Program-made: the position numbers and the translations under genes | Shown here: positions 1-7,417 of the stretch, piece by piece | How the letters are laid out: the number at the start of each line of letters is the position of its first letter | Position numbering within the stretch: position 1 is the first letter of the stretch | Assembly: GCA_031800475.1 (NCBI GenBank) | Contig: DAPKRQ010000218.1 | Location: 1 to 20,248 of the forward strand | From: Kuafuiihalomonas phototrophica | GTDB lineage: Bacteria > Myxococcota > Kuafuiibacteriia > Kuafuiibacteriales > Kuafuiibacteriaceae | Length of the DNA stretch: 20,248 nucleotides | Direction of reading: 5' to 3' | Notes under the pieces: model-generated | Database searches by the model: none | Seen by the model: the letters and a program-made list of their open reading frames with translations, nothing else | Told to the model about the DNA's origin: nothing

Positions 1-1
1 C

Positions 2-862
2 CTGACCGCTGTGGGGGCAAGCGCGAGGACCGAGGCGATCGCGGCAGACGAGATGGCCGCGGCCCTGGCAGGCGACGGCTGGTGGGGCGTCGCCACCGCC
101 ACCGCAACCCGCTCGGCCGTCCTTCGCAGAATCTGGGTGCCGGACCGGGGGGGCGGCCGGCTCGAGTTCGCCCGCGCGGGCTTCGCACCGAGTCCGACCT
201 GCCTCGGGCTGCGGGGGGCCGGTCTCGGCCGGACGGGCCGTGCGGACCACGCGAGCCAGGGGGGCCGTGCGGACCACGCGGGCCAGGGGGGCCACGCGGA
301 CCACGCGGGCCAGGGCCACGCGGACCACGCGAGCCAGGGGGGCCACGCTGCCGGTTCCGGTTCGGAGCGGGGCACCGCGGCCTCCGGCTCCCCGGATCCC
401 GGGGCCGCAGACCCGGGAGCCGTCCTTTTCGCGCCCGAGGGCGTACAAGCCGTCGCCGCCGCGGTGGCCTTGGGTGTGGGTCGAGCCGCCCTGGAAGCGG
501 CCCGGATCTACGCCCAGGAACGTTCGCAGTTCGGGCGGCCCATCGCCGATTTTCAGGCCGTTCAATGGAAGCTGGCCGACGGCCTCACGGCCCTGGATGG
601 CGCCCGGCTGTTGCTTCACCACGGAGTCGCTCACGGGGACCGCTTCTCCCTTCTTTTTGGGGCCCAGAGGGCGGCCGACGCGGCGGTGACCGCGGCCTGG
701 GAGGCGGTCCAAATCTACGGTGGGAACGGGTTCATCAGGGAGTATCCCGTAGAGCGCCACCTGCGGGACGCGCAGACTGTGCGCGCTTGGCTGATTTCGC
801 CCCCCCACCCGTCGGATTTCATGACTGGGTGGCAGGTACGCGGCGGGTCCGGTCTCGGGTAG
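2..862 (+). CDS. Acyl-CoA dehydrogenase-like protein, 5' end outside window
   Basis: The reading frame is already open at the left edge, so this is probably the 3' part of a longer gene; a GTG at 11 is the first in-window start (283 residues from there, used for numbering). Residues about 21-73 resemble the end of the acyl-CoA dehydrogenase middle beta domain (LGLRGAGLG at 65-73). Residues about 142-258 match the C-terminal helical domain, with RSQFGRPIADFQAVQWKLAD (171-190), IYGGNGFIREYPVERHLRDA (235-254). The family would oxidise an acyl-CoA with FAD. Here the usual Y-E-G-T segment after RDA, which holds the catalytic Glu, reads TVRAWLISP, and the alternative Glu of the isovaleryl-CoA type is not visible near residue 145. 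A nine-residue repeat (76-111) sits between the two domains. The protein may be non-catalytic or decaying. The kinase gene follows after 16 bases. Confidence 0.8.
   Translation: MTAVGASARTEAIAADEMAAALAGDGWWGVATATATRSAVLRRIWVPDRGGGRLEFARAGFAPSPTCLGLRGAGLGRTGRADHASQGGRADHAGQGGHADHAGQGHADHASQGGHAAGSGSERGTAASGSPDPGAADPGAVLFAPEGVQAVAAAVALGVGRAALEAARIYAQERSQFGRPIADFQAVQWKLADGLTALDGARLLLHHGVAHGDRFSLLFGAQRAADAAVTAAWEAVQIYGGNGFIREYPVERHLRDAQTVRAWLISPPHPSDFMTGWQVRGGSGLG
236..349 (+). repeat. 27-bp in-frame tandem repeat, four copies
   Basis: Units lie at 236-262, 263-289, 290-313 (24 bp, three bases shorter) and 314-340, with a partial fifth to 349. Each unit is codon-aligned and encodes G-[RH]-A-D-H-A-[SG]-Q-G. 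The shortened copy loses exactly one codon, so the frame is kept. Copies differ by only a few substitutions, which suggests recent expansion. Confidence 0.9.
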
Positions 863-878
863 CATCCCCCAGGTCCCC

Positions 879-3293
879 ATGCGGCGATTCGCCGAATACG
901 AAGTGGTCGAGGAGCTCGCGGAAGCTGGTACGGGCCGGCTCTTCGTGGCCGATCGAAAGATCGCCTCAGGCGCGGATCAGCGCTGCGTGGTCAAGGTCTT
1001 TCACGACCGCTTTCGCCGAAATGGGTTCTTCCGCGAAACCTTGTTCGGCGAGGCGCCGGCAGCCATCCGCTTTCGTCATCCGGTGGCTGTCCCGCACTTC
1101 GATGTGGACGACCGGGACGGCCGGCTGTTCGTGGCCATGGAACGGGTGCACGGGGTGCCTTGGTCCCAGGTCTTGGAGCGGTCGGAACGCACGGGTCGGT
1201 CCTTGTCGGTGGAGGCCGTGCTCCACGTGGGTCTCGAGGTGGCGTGCATGCTGGAGATGGCGCACCAGCACCCGGGCGGGCCGGGGCGCGAAGATGGGCT
1301 GTGGGTCGGACGGCTGGGCGCGCCCAGCGTGCTGATCACGCCGCAAGGAGAGATTCGGGTCTTGGGTGTCGGCTTCGGTCGGTCGGTCACGACGCTTCCG
1401 GCCAGTCGCGCTCGGCTTCCGTACCAAGCGCCCGAGCTCTTCCTCCGCAAGCCCCCGTCCCCCGAAACCGACGTGTACGGGCTGGCTTTGCTGGTGGTGG
1501 AGGGGCTGATCGGGGGGCCTTGGCTGCGGCTCGGTCCCCGAGAAGACGCAAAGAGTGCGGTGCTAAACGCCACGTTGCCGCCCCTGCCGCGTGCCCCGGC
1601 TTCGGTGATCACGCTTTTGCGGGCCATGCTCTCGAAGGATCCGCTGCAGCGTCCAGCCGATCTGGGCCGCATCGCGTCGATCTTCGAAGAGAACCTGGAT
1701 AAGGCGCAGAATTCGCGCGTTGCAGAATGGGCCCAGACCGTGAAATTGCTGTTTCCGGACATGTCGGGGGGGCCGGACAGCGACAGCAGTGACCTGCCGC
1801 CTCTGCGGCCCAGGGTATCGGTGCCGTACTCGCGGAGTCCGTCCGGTGTCCGGCGGCCGGCGAGTCCCCGACCGCAGGCGGCGGGGCCGCCGACCGAGCT
1901 CGGTCACGACAATCCGTCGTCGTACGACATCGAAGACCTGGCCAACCTGCTGGCCAGCGGCGATCTCGATGCGAACCAGACCGTGGAGGCCGAGGTTTAC
2001 GAAGGCGATCCGAAGGATTCCGTTCAAACGAATGGGAGAGCGCCCATCTTGGAAGGTTTGGTGGACTCCGCGAACGACTTCGACGTGGACTCGGTCGTCG
2101 ACGCCATCTTTGGTTCCGGGGCGCCCCAGTCAAAGCCCCCGCTCGAGTCCCCTCCGAGGACCGGACAAAAGCCCGCGCCCCGGCGTCCATCCTCCGAAGG
2201 CGCCTTTCCTCCTTTCGACGACGAGTCGTTCCCCTCGGAGCCGCCGACCCGCCACGGGATCGGGGAACTGCCGCCCGCTGCGGCCCCGGGGTCGCAGCCG
2301 CAAAGCTCGCCCTGGTCTCCCGCCGAGTCGGGACCCCCGCCGACCGCCATGCCCTGGGGAGCGCGATTCATCATGGAGGCCGACGGCCAGCCGAAGGGCC
2401 CCGAAGTCGAAGCCGGAGGGTCGAGCCCGCACGAGGACACCGATCCCTCCGAGCTGTTGCCGGGACAGGTGATCCAGGACCGCTACCGCATCGTGGACGA
2501 GATCGGACGGGGCGGCATGTCGATCGTGTATCGGGCGGAGCACACCCTTTTGCTGCAGGAGGTGGCGGTAAAGCTCCTTCGCCCGGAGCTGTCGATGCTC
2601 AAGAACGTGGTCGAGCGGTTTCACCGAGAGGCCCGCTCCGTGTGCCGGCTCGACGACCCGAACATCGTGCGGGTGACGGACTTTGGCCGGACCGACGACG
2701 GACTGCTCTACCTGGTCATGAACCTGATCGATGGAGAGTCGCTGTCCGACCTGCTCGAGCGGCGCGGGCCGCTGCCCCCCCGACAGGCCTTTCAGCTGGT
2801 GGACCAGGTGCTGTCGGCCCTGGAGCACGCCCACAAGCACGACATCGTGCATCGCGACCTGAAGCCCGAGAACATCATGCTCGTCGACCGGGACGGGCAG
2901 CCGATGGTGAAGATCTTGGATTTCGGCATCGCGAAGCTCGGCCGGAATGACCAGATGTCGATCACGCAGGCCGGTACGGTGTTCGGGACGCCCCGCTACA
3001 TGTCGCCCGAACAGGCGGCCGGCGAGCCGGTGGACCACCGGACCGACCTGTATACGGTGGGCGTCATCCTGTATCAGCTGCTCACGGGCCGGGTGCCCTT
3101 CGACGGGGACTCCACCGTCCAGCTGCTGGCCAAGGTCCTGACCCAGGACCCCCCGCCCATCGAGGTGCAGCTGCCTGCCCACCTGGCCGAGCAGCTCGAA
3201 GCCGTGGTCCAGCAGGCCTTGGCGAAGGAGCCCGAGGAGCGCTTCGCGGACGCCCGGGCCTTTCGGCGAGCCCTCGAAGACTGCCTGCTCTGA
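879..3293 (+). CDS. Tandem pseudokinase-Ser/Thr protein kinase
   Basis: This 804-residue protein has two protein-kinase folds joined by a Pro/Ser/acidic linker. The C-terminal kinase (about 530-804) is complete: glycine loop GRGGMSIVY, VAVK lysine K565, HRDLKPEN with catalytic D660, DFG at 681-683 and SPEQ at 709-712, as in Pkn-type bacterial kinases. The N-terminal domain (about 5-275) keeps a VVK lysine (K39), APE (184-186), DVYGLA (198-203) and a QRP arginine (258). However, the HRD position reads VGR (143-145) and the DFG position GVG (163-165), so it should not transfer phosphate. The protein ends at the kinase domain, with no transmembrane, PASTA or other sensor segment, so it is probably cytoplasmic. 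The long linker (about 295-525) could hold autophosphorylation or docking sites. The ATG at 879 follows AGG about five bases upstream. The function of the second domain as an intramolecular regulator is inferred. Confidence 0.93.
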   Translation: MRRFAEYEVVEELAEAGTGRLFVADRKIASGADQRCVVKVFHDRFRRNGFFRETLFGEAPAAIRFRHPVAVPHFDVDDRDGRLFVAMERVHGVPWSQVLERSERTGRSLSVEAVLHVGLEVACMLEMAHQHPGGPGREDGLWVGRLGAPSVLITPQGEIRVLGVGFGRSVTTLPASRARLPYQAPELFLRKPPSPETDVYGLALLVVEGLIGGPWLRLGPREDAKSAVLNATLPPLPRAPASVITLLRAMLSKDPLQRPADLGRIASIFEENLDKAQNSRVAEWAQTVKLLFPDMSGGPDSDSSDLPPLRPRVSVPYSRSPSGVRRPASPRPQAAGPPTELGHDNPSSYDIEDLANLLASGDLDANQTVEAEVYEGDPKDSVQTNGRAPILEGLVDSANDFDVDSVVDAIFGSGAPQSKPPLESPPRTGQKPAPRRPSSEGAFPPFDDESFPSEPPTRHGIGELPPAAAPGSQPQSSPWSPAESGPPPTAMPWGARFIMEADGQPKGPEVEAGGSSPHEDTDPSELLPGQVIQDRYRIVDEIGRGGMSIVYRAEHTLLLQEVAVKLLRPELSMLKNVVERFHREARSVCRLDDPNIVRVTDFGRTDDGLLYLVMNLIDGESLSDLLERRGPLPPRQAFQLVDQVLSALEHAHKHDIVHRDLKPENIMLVDRDGQPMVKILDFGIAKLGRNDQMSITQAGTVFGTPRYMSPEQAAGEPVDHRTDLYTVGVILYQLLTGRVPFDGDSTVQLLAKVLTQDPPPIEVQLPAHLAEQLEAVVQQALAKEPEERFADARAFRRALEDCLL

Positions 3294-3350
3294 CCCGGGT
3301 CGACCGAAAGGGCTTGTCTCCTGGTGAGCCGGGCTTAGACAACGGATGGG

Positions 3351-4160
3351 ATGGATCTGGAGCGGATCTCAGCCGAAGAAGCCAAACGACGGACCGACGA
3401 GGACGGTTGGATCCTCCTCGACGTGCGGTCCATGCCGGAATTCGTGGAGGAGCACGCAGCCGGCGCCTACAACGTCCCATTTCTGCACAAAACCCCGAAC
3501 GGGATGGTGCCCAACCCCGACTTCGCGCGGGTGATCGAATTCCTGCTGCCCGACAAGGACGCGAAGGTCATCACCCACTGCCAGATGGGCGGGCGCAGCG
3601 TCCGGGCGGCCATGGAGCTCAAACACCTCGGCTACACCCAGGTGGTGGACATGCGGGGGGGCTTTGGCAGCGAAAAGGCCGACGACGGCACCATCAACCA
3701 GCCGGGCTGGAAGGACTCGGGCCTGCCGGTCGAGACCGGGGAGCCGGCCGATCGGTCCTACAAAGGCCTGGCGTTGCGGATGAACGAGGGCGACGGGGCG
3801 GCTTCCTCCTCGGAAGGCGGCGAAGTGGAGGCCCCAGCGGGCGAGCCACCGCCGCCGGTGGAAAACGAGGGCCTCAACCGGTACGCGAACCCCGAGCGCA
3901 AGGTGCACTGCATCCGGTACGGCCGGGAACTGCCGGGGATGAAGCGGCGCCCATATCCCGGAGATCTCGGACGGAAGCTGTTCGACCAGGTGAGCGCGGC
4001 CGCGTGGAACGACTGGGTCGAGCACTCGAAGATGCTGATCAACGAGTATCGCATCAATGCCGCCGATCCACAGGCGCTGAAGGTATTGATGGAGCAGTGC
4101 GAAGAGTTCTTCTACGGGCAGGGGGTGGCGCGGCCCGAAGGCTACGTGCCCCAATCGTGA
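3351..4160 (+). CDS. Rhodanese-YggX fusion protein
   Basis: Two domains lie in one 269-residue chain. Residues about 1-130 form a single rhodanese domain: LLDVRSMPEFVEEHAAGAYN (22-41) and active-site loop HCQMGGRS with C77, the residue that would carry a persulfide. Residues about 183-269 match YggX, the Fe(II)-trafficking and oxidative-damage-protection protein that shields Fe-S clusters: VHCIRYGRELPGM with the conserved early Cys C187, then YPGDLGRKLFDQVS, AWNDWVEHSKMLINEYRIN, and an EGY near the C-terminus. A low-complexity Glu/Pro/Ser linker (about 145-175) joins them. YggX is normally a stand-alone protein of about 90 residues, so the fusion is unusual. It would join sulfane-sulfur chemistry to iron or Fe-S cluster maintenance; that role is inferred. 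There is no signal peptide. The ATG at 3351 is preceded by a purine-rich GGATGGG. Confidence 0.92.
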   Translation: MDLERISAEEAKRRTDEDGWILLDVRSMPEFVEEHAAGAYNVPFLHKTPNGMVPNPDFARVIEFLLPDKDAKVITHCQMGGRSVRAAMELKHLGYTQVVDMRGGFGSEKADDGTINQPGWKDSGLPVETGEPADRSYKGLALRMNEGDGAASSSEGGEVEAPAGEPPPPVENEGLNRYANPERKVHCIRYGRELPGMKRRPYPGDLGRKLFDQVSAAAWNDWVEHSKMLINEYRINAADPQALKVLMEQCEEFFYGQGVARPEGYVPQS

Positions 4161-4182
4161 CCCGAACCGGCGGAGGGCGGCG

Positions 4183-4680
4183 ATGAAGCGGCTGATCCTG
4201 ATGCGGCACGCCAAGAGCTCTTGGGCCTCGGAGGCCGACAGCGATCACGCCCGGCCCCTCAACGACCGAGGGCTGCGTCAGGCGCCGCGGGTCGGCGCCC
4301 TCTTGGCCGAGCGGGGATGGGTCCCGGACCGGGTCCTGTGCAGCGACGCACTCCGGACCCGGCAGACCTGGGACTGCCTGCGCCCGGCCCTGGCGGGCGG
4401 TGCCCCCCATGTGTCGTTCGAGCCCACACTGTATCTGGCCGGCTGGGCCGAGCTGAAGCCGCTCCTGGCCGGGTCGTCCCACACGGCGGAGACGGTGTTG
4501 GCCCTCGGGCACAACCCAGGCTGGGAGGCGGCATTGGCCCAATGGGCGCCCGGAGAGCCGGAGCTCAAGACGTCCTGGGCGGCCCTGTTGGAGGCACCCG
4601 ACGCCGAGAGTTGGGAAGAGGTGGTCGGCCGGACGCGGGGGTTTCGCTGGGTCGAGACGGTAGTCCCCGATGTGGATTGA
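4183..4680 (+). CDS. sixA: SixA-like phosphohistidine phosphatase
   Basis: This 165-residue protein is the size of E. coli SixA. It belongs to the histidine phosphatase superfamily: LILMRHAKSSW at the N-terminus with R8 and nucleophile H9, SDALRTRQT (54-62) with R58, and the second catalytic histidine in ALGHNPGWE (H110). Family members remove phosphate from phosphohistidine (SixA acts on HPt domains) or from small phosphoesters; the substrate here cannot be read from sequence. The ATG is preceded by GGCGGAGGGCGGCG, a strong ribosome-binding sequence. The 3' end overlaps the next gene by 11 bases. It sits downstream of a Ser/Thr kinase, but a shared pathway is only a guess. Confidence 0.88.
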   Translation: MKRLILMRHAKSSWASEADSDHARPLNDRGLRQAPRVGALLAERGWVPDRVLCSDALRTRQTWDCLRPALAGGAPHVSFEPTLYLAGWAELKPLLAGSSHTAETVLALGHNPGWEAALAQWAPGEPELKTSWAALLEAPDAESWEEVVGRTRGFRWVETVVPDVD

Positions 4681-7006
4681 CCCGCGAGCCGGCGCTTTGG
4701 GTCTGGTCGCCGCCCTCAGTGGGACCGCGGCCCCTGCATGGGCGCAGCAGGACCTGCGGGCGGACTCGGCGGGTTCGCTGTCGGCGGCGTACCGGCTCGA
4801 AGACGACCTGCGGGTGCAGGTCGAGGTGACGGCCGACTCGGGCACCTTCTCGGGCGCCCTCGACGTGGAGCTGCTGTTGTCCACCGACGCCGCGTTGGAC
4901 GCCATGGACCGGTCCGTCGGCGTGCAGACCCTGTCGCTCCCGTCGGCGGTCAGCTCCACGGTGGCCGTGGTCGAGATGCCCTCACCCCAGCTTCGGGGCA
5001 CCTTCCAGATCCTGGCCCGACTCGACCCCAATCAGCTGCGAAACGACCCCGACCGGAGCAACGACGTGGCGGCCACCCCGTTGGTCGTGTTCCAGGGAAC
5101 GGACCCGTCCCTGTTCCGGCTGGTTGCCCTGCCGCAGGCCTTTTTGGAGGAGGAGCTGCTGTTTTTGGTCGACGTGCGGAACGACGGCCCTTCCGTCTTG
5201 TCCGGGGCCAGCCTGGAGGTCTACCTGACTCCCAGCGTCGGCGCGCCCTTCGTCCTGTTCGACGGCGCGGTCCCTTCGGTCGCCTCGAACAACACCTGGA
5301 GTCTGTCCGAATCCGCCGTCCTGCCCCCGGCCCTGTCGCCGGGGACGGCGACCTTGACGGCCACCCTGACCTTGGCGGCCCCGGAGGTGGACAGCGACCT
5401 CGGCGACAACTTTTCGGAGCGCCCGATTCAGCTTCGTCGAAGGGTGGCGGATCTCGAGGGCACGGTCCTGTCCAGCTCCACCGCCCTCCAAGCCGGGCAG
5501 GATCTGGCCGTGAGTCACCGGGTCGACAACGCGGGGTTCGTCGACGCACCCGCGACCCAGGCGGCCTTCGTTCTGTCCGAAGACGCGGAGATTCGTCCCG
5601 GCGATCTGGAGCTGGCTCGGGCCGCCGTTCCTTCCCTGGGACCGGGAGAAGGTGCCGTTCAGACCGAGACGGTCCGGGTGCCCCTGACCACCGAACCGGG
5701 AACCTATCGGCTGGGGATGCTCCTGGATCCGGACGCCCGGATCGAGGAGGTCGACGAAGCGAACAACCAGGTGCTCGGGCCGGAGCTGCAGGTCTTCGCG
5801 CCAGACCTGCAGGTGGTCACGAGCTCCTTGCCGCTGGCTCGGCGTCGAGTGCCCTACGAGGCCGGTTTGCTGGTGGTCGGCGGTCCCGTGGCCCGCTACG
5901 GCTTCCAGGTGGCCGCAGGGCGGCTGCCGGCGGACCTCGAGCTCGGCGCCGACGGCATCGTGTCCGGCGTGCCCCGGGAGCTCGGAACCTTTCCGTTCGT
6001 GGTCCGGGTGACCAGCGGTGGCGCCTTCGCGGAGCGGGCTTTGAGCATGCAGGTCATCGACCCGACGGTGGAGCTGTCGGTGTCCCCCACCGACCTGGGG
6101 CAGTTCGTGGCGGGGCGCCCGTTCTCGGTGGACCTGGTGGCGGTGGGGGGCGCCCCACCCTACGCTTGGACTGCCGCCGGGGAGCTGCCGGCCGACACCG
6201 ATTTGTCCGAGGTCGGCCGGTGGGCCGGCACCGTGGAACAGCCCGGCCCGGTAGCGTTTCGGGTGCAGGTGACCGATGCCTTTGGTGAACGGGCCGAAGC
6301 CGAGCTGACCGCAGACTTTTTGGACCCGGAAGGGGGCGTGATGGTGCTGTCGGGGGTTCTGCCGCCGGGGGTGGTGGGAGTCCCATACTGTGAGACCCAG
6401 AGGGTGCAGATTCCGGTGGCCGGCTCGAATCCGCCCTTCCGCTTCAGCGCCGCCTTTTCACCCCCCGGACTCGAGCTGTCTCCCGAGGGCGAGCTGTGTG
6501 GCACGCCGACCCGGGTGGGCACGTCGACCTTCACCGTCAACGCCGTGGATGCCCTCGGCCTGTTGGACTCCGGCAACTTCACGGTGCGCATCGCGGGCGA
6601 CGGCTCGGTCCGGGTGGCCGCCGAAGACCTGCCCGAAGCCCAGGTGGGGACCTTCTATGAGCGGGCCCTGACCGTCAGCGGCGGCGTGCCTCCCTACGGT
6701 TTCGACCTGCTGACCGGCGAGCTGCCGGTCGGGGTCGAGCTCACCCGCGAAGGCCGGGTGGCGGGTACGCCGGAGGAGCCGGGGCTGTTCTTGTTCGCGG
6801 TCAGCGTCCGGGACGCCCGGGGTGTAATCGGACGGGCTCCCCTGTCGCTCGTCGTGCGGGAGGCTCGCCCGTCAGACGACGGCTGCGGCTGCCGGGCAGC
6901 CTCTGCGCACGACCGCGCTGGGCCCGGTGGGCTCGGAGGGCTCGCGATCGCCGCCCTGGCCGGCGCCGGTCTTTGGCTTTGGAGGCGGCGAGGGGTCCGC
7001 GGATGA
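4670..7006 (+). CDS. Secreted CARDB/Ig-repeat protein with MYXO-CTERM tail
   Basis: A hydrophobic signal peptide ends near residue 26 (ALSGTAAPAWAQ). Three CARDB-like beta domains follow (about 28-142, 145-256, 261-376; each ends in a D/N-rich turn such as EVDEANNQ). Four putative-Ig (He_PIG-like) repeats come next at about 388-469, 470-563, 564-652 and 653-729, with recurrent GGxPPYxF and G.vsGtP motifs. The tail is GCGC (738-741), then a transmembrane segment (about 754-771), then RRRGVRG. This is the MYXO-CTERM sorting layout: the Cys-containing motif is thought to be processed so that the protein stays anchored at the cell surface. No catalytic domain is visible, so an adhesive or structural surface role is likely. 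The ATG at 4670 overlaps the upstream phosphatase by 11 bases; its TGA overlaps the next ATG. Confidence 0.92.
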   Translation: MWIDPRAGALGLVAALSGTAAPAWAQQDLRADSAGSLSAAYRLEDDLRVQVEVTADSGTFSGALDVELLLSTDAALDAMDRSVGVQTLSLPSAVSSTVAVVEMPSPQLRGTFQILARLDPNQLRNDPDRSNDVAATPLVVFQGTDPSLFRLVALPQAFLEEELLFLVDVRNDGPSVLSGASLEVYLTPSVGAPFVLFDGAVPSVASNNTWSLSESAVLPPALSPGTATLTATLTLAAPEVDSDLGDNFSERPIQLRRRVADLEGTVLSSSTALQAGQDLAVSHRVDNAGFVDAPATQAAFVLSEDAEIRPGDLELARAAVPSLGPGEGAVQTETVRVPLTTEPGTYRLGMLLDPDARIEEVDEANNQVLGPELQVFAPDLQVVTSSLPLARRRVPYEAGLLVVGGPVARYGFQVAAGRLPADLELGADGIVSGVPRELGTFPFVVRVTSGGAFAERALSMQVIDPTVELSVSPTDLGQFVAGRPFSVDLVAVGGAPPYAWTAAGELPADTDLSEVGRWAGTVEQPGPVAFRVQVTDAFGERAEAELTADFLDPEGGVMVLSGVLPPGVVGVPYCETQRVQIPVAGSNPPFRFSAAFSPPGLELSPEGELCGTPTRVGTSTFTVNAVDALGLLDSGNFTVRIAGDGSVRVAAEDLPEAQVGTFYERALTVSGGVPPYGFDLLTGELPVGVELTREGRVAGTPEEPGLFLFAVSVRDARGVIGRAPLSLVVREARPSDDGCGCRAASAHDRAGPGGLGGLAIAALAGAGLWLWRRRGVRG

Positions 7007-7350
7007 GCCGGTCGCCGGTCCGGAGCCTGCTGGAAGATTGCCTGTTGCAGGCGCTGGGCGAGCTTCCTGCAGAGCGAGGCCGACAGGCTCGGGCCCTGAC
7101 CGCCGAGCTCTTCGGACCGGGGGGCGAGGGAGATTGGTGCGAGCACGTCCGGGAGCAGTTCGGGTTGCGGCCGGCCGTCTTCGAAGAGATCCATCGGGCC
7201 CACGCGGAGGCCCGCACCCGATGCGGCCGGGCTGGCGTTCCGCTGGACGGGCGCGCCTTCGTCCGGGAGGTGGTCGATCAGAACTTGGTCGAGGTGGTCG
7301 AGATGGTGGAGGCCGAGCTTCGGGCGCGCCGGGACGCAGAGTTCGATTGA
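7003..7350 (+). CDS. Small helical protein, function unknown
   Basis: I do not recognise this 115-residue protein. The ATG at 7003 is chosen because it forms an ATGA overlap with the stop of the MYXO-CTERM gene and follows purine-rich GGAGGCGGCGAGGGG; a GTG or other start 30 bases upstream would only repeat codons inside the previous gene. The sequence is rich in Leu, Ala, Glu and Arg and looks all-helical, ending in an acidic amphipathic stretch (VVDQNLVEVVEMVEAELRAR, about 91-110). It has two Cys (about 13, 46) plus one near 74, no signal peptide and no membrane segment. Coupling to the surface protein suggests it may be co-expressed with it, but nothing more can be said. Confidence 0.7.
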   Translation: MSRSPVRSLLEDCLLQALGELPAERGRQARALTAELFGPGGEGDWCEHVREQFGLRPAVFEEIHRAHAEARTRCGRAGVPLDGRAFVREVVDQNLVEVVEMVEAELRARRDAEFD

Positions 7351-7385
7351 AACGAACACCCTTTCGTCCGCAGCGGTGGGGATGA

Positions 7386-7404
7386 CAGCCCGGTCCTCGG
7401 GCTG
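7386..7404. terminator. Candidate bidirectional terminator hairpin
   Basis: A perfect 7-bp stem, CAGCCCG/CGGGCTG, with a 5-base loop (GTCCT) lies in the 67-base gap between two converging genes. It has no T-tract on either side, so intrinsic termination is uncertain, but the position is right. Confidence 0.45.
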
Positions 7405-7417
7405 ATTCGCGGGCGCC

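Noticed and set aside
236..349. CRISPR-like array at the 27-bp repeats
   Set aside because: The units are directly adjacent with no spacers and are codon-aligned inside a gene.
82..1335. 417-residue open frame on the plus strand
   Set aside because: Arg/Gly/Pro-rich translation that overlaps the acyl-CoA-dehydrogenase-like and kinase genes; a frame shadow kept open by the repeat array.
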